From positions 51,730-115,729 of the forward strand of contig CADBJW010000009.1 of assembly GCA_902795135.1 (NCBI GenBank): a stretch of DNA of 64,000 nucleotides, given 5' to 3'. Position 1 is the stretch's first letter. Every line of letters begins with the position of its first letter. Shown here piece by piece: positions 62,179-64,000 of the stretch. The stretch comes from an uncultured Eubacteriales bacterium (GTDB lineage: Bacteria; Bacillota; Clostridia; Peptostreptococcales; Anaerovoracaceae). A program made the position numbers and the translations under genes. The notes under the pieces are model-generated. The model was not told where the DNA came from. It saw nothing but the letters and a program-made list of their open reading frames with translations, and ran no database searches.

Positions 62179-62901
62179 CTATCCGATGAATTCGCTGCAG
62201 CAGCGTTCGTAGGCTGCCACAGGATTTGCTGCCCCTGTAATGCTCCGGCCGACCACAATGTAATCGGAACCCAGTTCTTTCGCTTTGGCCGGGGTCGTGA
62301 CTCTGGTCTGATCGGCTGCTGCATCTCCTGCAAGCCGCACCCCCGGTGTGATCGTCAGAAATTCACTGCCCAGCTGTTGATGCACGACGGGTGCCTCCAG
62401 TGGAGAACAGACAACGCCGTCAAGACCGGCCTGCTTGGTCAATGCTGCATAAGATGCAACGACCTCTTCCATAGACCGATGAATGAGCAGATCCTCTTCC
62501 AATTGCTTCTGGGACGTCGATGTCAGCTGGGTGACGGCTATCAGAAGCGGGCGCTGGGCCGGCGCAGCTGGACCGGCTTTTGCCGAGCCTTCGGTCAGCC
62601 CTTCCAGGGCGGCGCGCATCATTTTTTCCGTTCCGGCGGCATGCACGTTGCACATGTCCACCTGCAGTCTTCCCAGCACTTTCATGGCCTTGTTGACCGT
62701 GTTGGGAATATCATGGAGTTTCAGATCCAGGAATATTTTGTGGCCGCGTTCTTTTAACTGCCTGACCATGTCCGGTCCTTCCGCATAGAAGAGTTCCATG
62801 CCGATTTTCACGAAGGGCCGCTGCCTTCCAAATTGATTTAGAAATTCGTAGGTTTCTTTTGCGCTGCTAAAGTCGCAGGCGATGATTACATCTTTTCCCA
62901 T
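62179..62901 (-). CDS. pyrF: Orotidine 5'-phosphate decarboxylase
   Basis: 240 residues. [20 protein letters not shown] at the start and the catalytic [18 protein letters not shown] (D-x-K-x-x-D) are seen, then GVVCSPLEA and [37 protein letters not shown]. It converts OMP to UMP. An Ala/Gln-rich segment of about 15 residues ([14 protein letters not shown]) before the fifth strand is longer than usual. AGGAG lies before the ATG. Confidence 0.95.
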   Translation of the reverse strand: MGKDVIIACDFSSAKETYEFLNQFGRQRPFVKIGMELFYAEGPDMVRQLKERGHKIFLDLKLHDIPNTVNKAMKVLGRLQVDMCNVHAAGTEKMMRAALEGLTEGSAKAGPAAPAQRPLLIAVTQLTSTSQKQLEEDLLIHRSMEEVVASYAALTKQAGLDGVVCSPLEAPVVHQQLGSEFLTITPGVRLAGDAAADQTRVTTPAKAKELGSDYIVVGRSITGAANPVAAYERCCSEFIG

Positions 62902-62919
62902 TCGTTCTCCTCTTCTTTA

Positions 62920-63858
62920 TTATTTCGATTTTCTTCGCGTCATCGTTGCAAGCTCAGGGATGCCGTATTCCTTCATGACCTCCGGCAAGTCCTCAACGAT
63001 TCGTTTGCAGGCAAATGGATCGACTAAATTTGCCGAGCCTACTTGCACCGCCGTCGCACCGGCAAGGAGCATTTCTAAAACATCTTCTGCTGTCTGAATA
63101 CCGCCGCATCCAATGACCGGAATATCTACACTGTTGCTGATTTGATACACGGACCGCAGGGCTACTGGAAATACCGCTGGTCCGGAGAATCCGCCCATTC
63201 CATTGGCCAGTACCGGTTTTCGCGTTCTCAAATCCATGCGCATGCCCAGCAGCGTGTTAATGGCCGTAATGCCATCGGCACCTGCATGTTCACATGCCTT
63301 TGCAATTTCGGTGATGTCTGTCACGTTGGGCGATAGTTTCGCAATAACCGGTTTCTTTGTCACCTTTCGCACCGCGCCAATGACCGATGCAGCTGCTTCC
63401 GGATCGGTTCCAAAAGCCATGCCTCCCCTTTTTACGTTGGGACAGGAAATATTGACTTCCATCCAGCCAATCTGCTCGCAATGGTCTAGCTTTTCCGCTA
63501 CGATTGCGTAATCTTCTGGTGAACCGCCGCAAACATTGGCCATGACCGGCTTTTTGAAAATCTTTGCCAGATTCGGCATTTCTTCGCGGATGACTGCATC
63601 GACACCGGGATTTTGCAGACCCACACTGTTTAACATGCCTTCTGTACACTCTGCAATACGAGGCGTCGGGTTGCCGAATCGCGGTTCTGCAGTCGTTCCT
63701 TTGAATGAAAAACTTCCCAGTATATTGATGTCGTATAACTCGGCGAACTCCCGGCCATACCCAAAGGTTCCGCTGGCTGCCAGAACCGGATTGTCCAGTT
63801 CAATCCCGCACAGTGTAACTTTCGTATCGATGTTGTTTGCTTTCTCTGCTAATCCCAT
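62920..63858 (-). CDS. pyrD: Dihydroorotate dehydrogenase, class 1B catalytic subunit
   Basis: 312 residues from ATG 63858 with AAGGAG upstream. FMN and substrate motifs: NPVLAASGTFGYG, NSVGLQNPGVDAV, MEVNISCPNVKRGGMAFG with the catalytic Cys of class 1 enzymes, and GCGGIQTAEDVLEMLLAGATAVQVG. Class 1B enzymes need the PyrK FeS/FAD subunit and pass electrons to NAD+, suiting an anaerobe; pyrK is the overlapping upstream gene. Confidence 0.95.
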   Translation of the reverse strand: MGLAEKANNIDTKVTLCGIELDNPVLAASGTFGYGREFAELYDINILGSFSFKGTTAEPRFGNPTPRIAECTEGMLNSVGLQNPGVDAVIREEMPNLAKIFKKPVMANVCGGSPEDYAIVAEKLDHCEQIGWMEVNISCPNVKRGGMAFGTDPEAAASVIGAVRKVTKKPVIAKLSPNVTDITEIAKACEHAGADGITAINTLLGMRMDLRTRKPVLANGMGGFSGPAVFPVALRSVYQISNSVDIPVIGCGGIQTAEDVLEMLLAGATAVQVGSANLVDPFACKRIVEDLPEVMKEYGIPELATMTRRKSK

Positions 63859-64000
63859 AGGATTTCGCTCCTTTCCAGAACAGGACCGTCTTTGCAGATT
63901 CGCTTGCTTCCATATTTCGTCTTGCAGGAGCATCCCATGCATGCTCCGAATCCACAGCCCATTCGTTCTTCAAAACTGAACTGCCCCGGAATCGATTCCG
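63849..64000 (-). CDS. pyrK: Dihydroorotate dehydrogenase electron transfer subunit, C-terminal part
   Basis: The last about 50 residues of PyrK; the rest is beyond the window edge. The sequence FSFEERMGCGFGACMGCSCK with a later CKDGPVL gives the four Cys that hold the [2Fe-2S] cluster. The stop TAG overlaps the pyrD start by 10 bp. This is too short for a full call but the Cys pattern is diagnostic. Confidence 0.93.
   Translation of the reverse strand, partial: ESIPGQFSFEERMGCGFGACMGCSCKTKYGSKRICKDGPVLERSEILWD

Noticed and set aside
62163-62333. N-terminal extension of PyrE by 57 codons
   Set aside because: It overlaps the end of pyrF, has no PyrE features, and AAGGAG stands right before ATG 62162.
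1-64000. CRISPR array, integrase, IS element, prophage or toxin-antitoxin genes
   Set aside because: I looked for regularly spaced repeats, transposase or recombinase motifs and short toxin-antitoxin pairs in the gaps and found none.

Overview
The window is 64 kb of a low-to-mid GC, anaerobic Firmicutes chromosome, most likely class Clostridia. Pointers are HemZ-type oxygen-independent porphyrin synthesis, RNase J, YlbF, Asp23, a PyrK-dependent class 1B PyrD, a fused SecDF and a 1411-residue 2-hydroxyacyl-CoA dehydratase activator-like protein. No rRNA, integrase, IS transposase or CRISPR array is visible. Nearly all genes are on the minus strand and packed with gaps under 40 bp, so transcription runs from high to low coordinates.

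Layout: (1) 1-12471 is one dense run, read mltG, trmR, trhP, a CBS-domain membrane protein, asp23, nusB, a Kae1-like gene, xseA, xseB, ispA, dxs, tlyA, an aminotransferase, then mutS (cut by the window edge). It joins wall synthesis, wobble-uridine modification, exonuclease VII and isoprenoid precursor supply. (2) efp (12525-13085) has its own promoter and a terminator that touches the mltG ribosome binding site. (3) 13179-29781 is a 13-gene translation/stringent-response run: secDF, relA, dtd, a metallo-beta-lactamase fold gene, hemZ, hisS, aspS, nadD, yqeK, rsfS, leuS, rnj, ylbF. (4) 29828-35399 holds yajC, whose 3' end is shifted by a perfect 26-bp tandem duplication, and two tRNA-Leu genes that bracket a large RND pump and a solitary DNA methyltransferase. 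(5) 35479-39446 has a small VanZ-like membrane protein, yvcK, a triple-SH3 lipoprotein and an APC permease. (6) 39465-47664 reads yebC, a strongly structured 147-nt intergenic RNA candidate, a formate/nitrite-family channel, an OPT transporter, a P1 peptidase, cdd, polA and coaE. (7) 47775-52010 is the giant activator/dehydratase-like gene; beyond it are a plus-strand Cys-rich gene and an MFS transporter remnant. (8) 53075-59469 is an efflux block: MATE, a secreted repeat protein, an MMPL pump and a TetR regulator. (9) 59488-64000 is a pyrimidine operon, pyrK-D-F-E-B-I, followed by an HD phosphohydrolase.

The observations most worth following are the structured RNA ahead of the FNT channel (46756-46902), the yajC duplication, two promoters placed so that transcription should start at the start codon itself (DNA methyltransferase and Cys-rich gene), promoters nested in terminators (yebC, secDF), and the pump/methyltransferase block between two tRNA-Leu genes. 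Functions are assigned by reading the proteins and recalling family motifs; no database search was possible.
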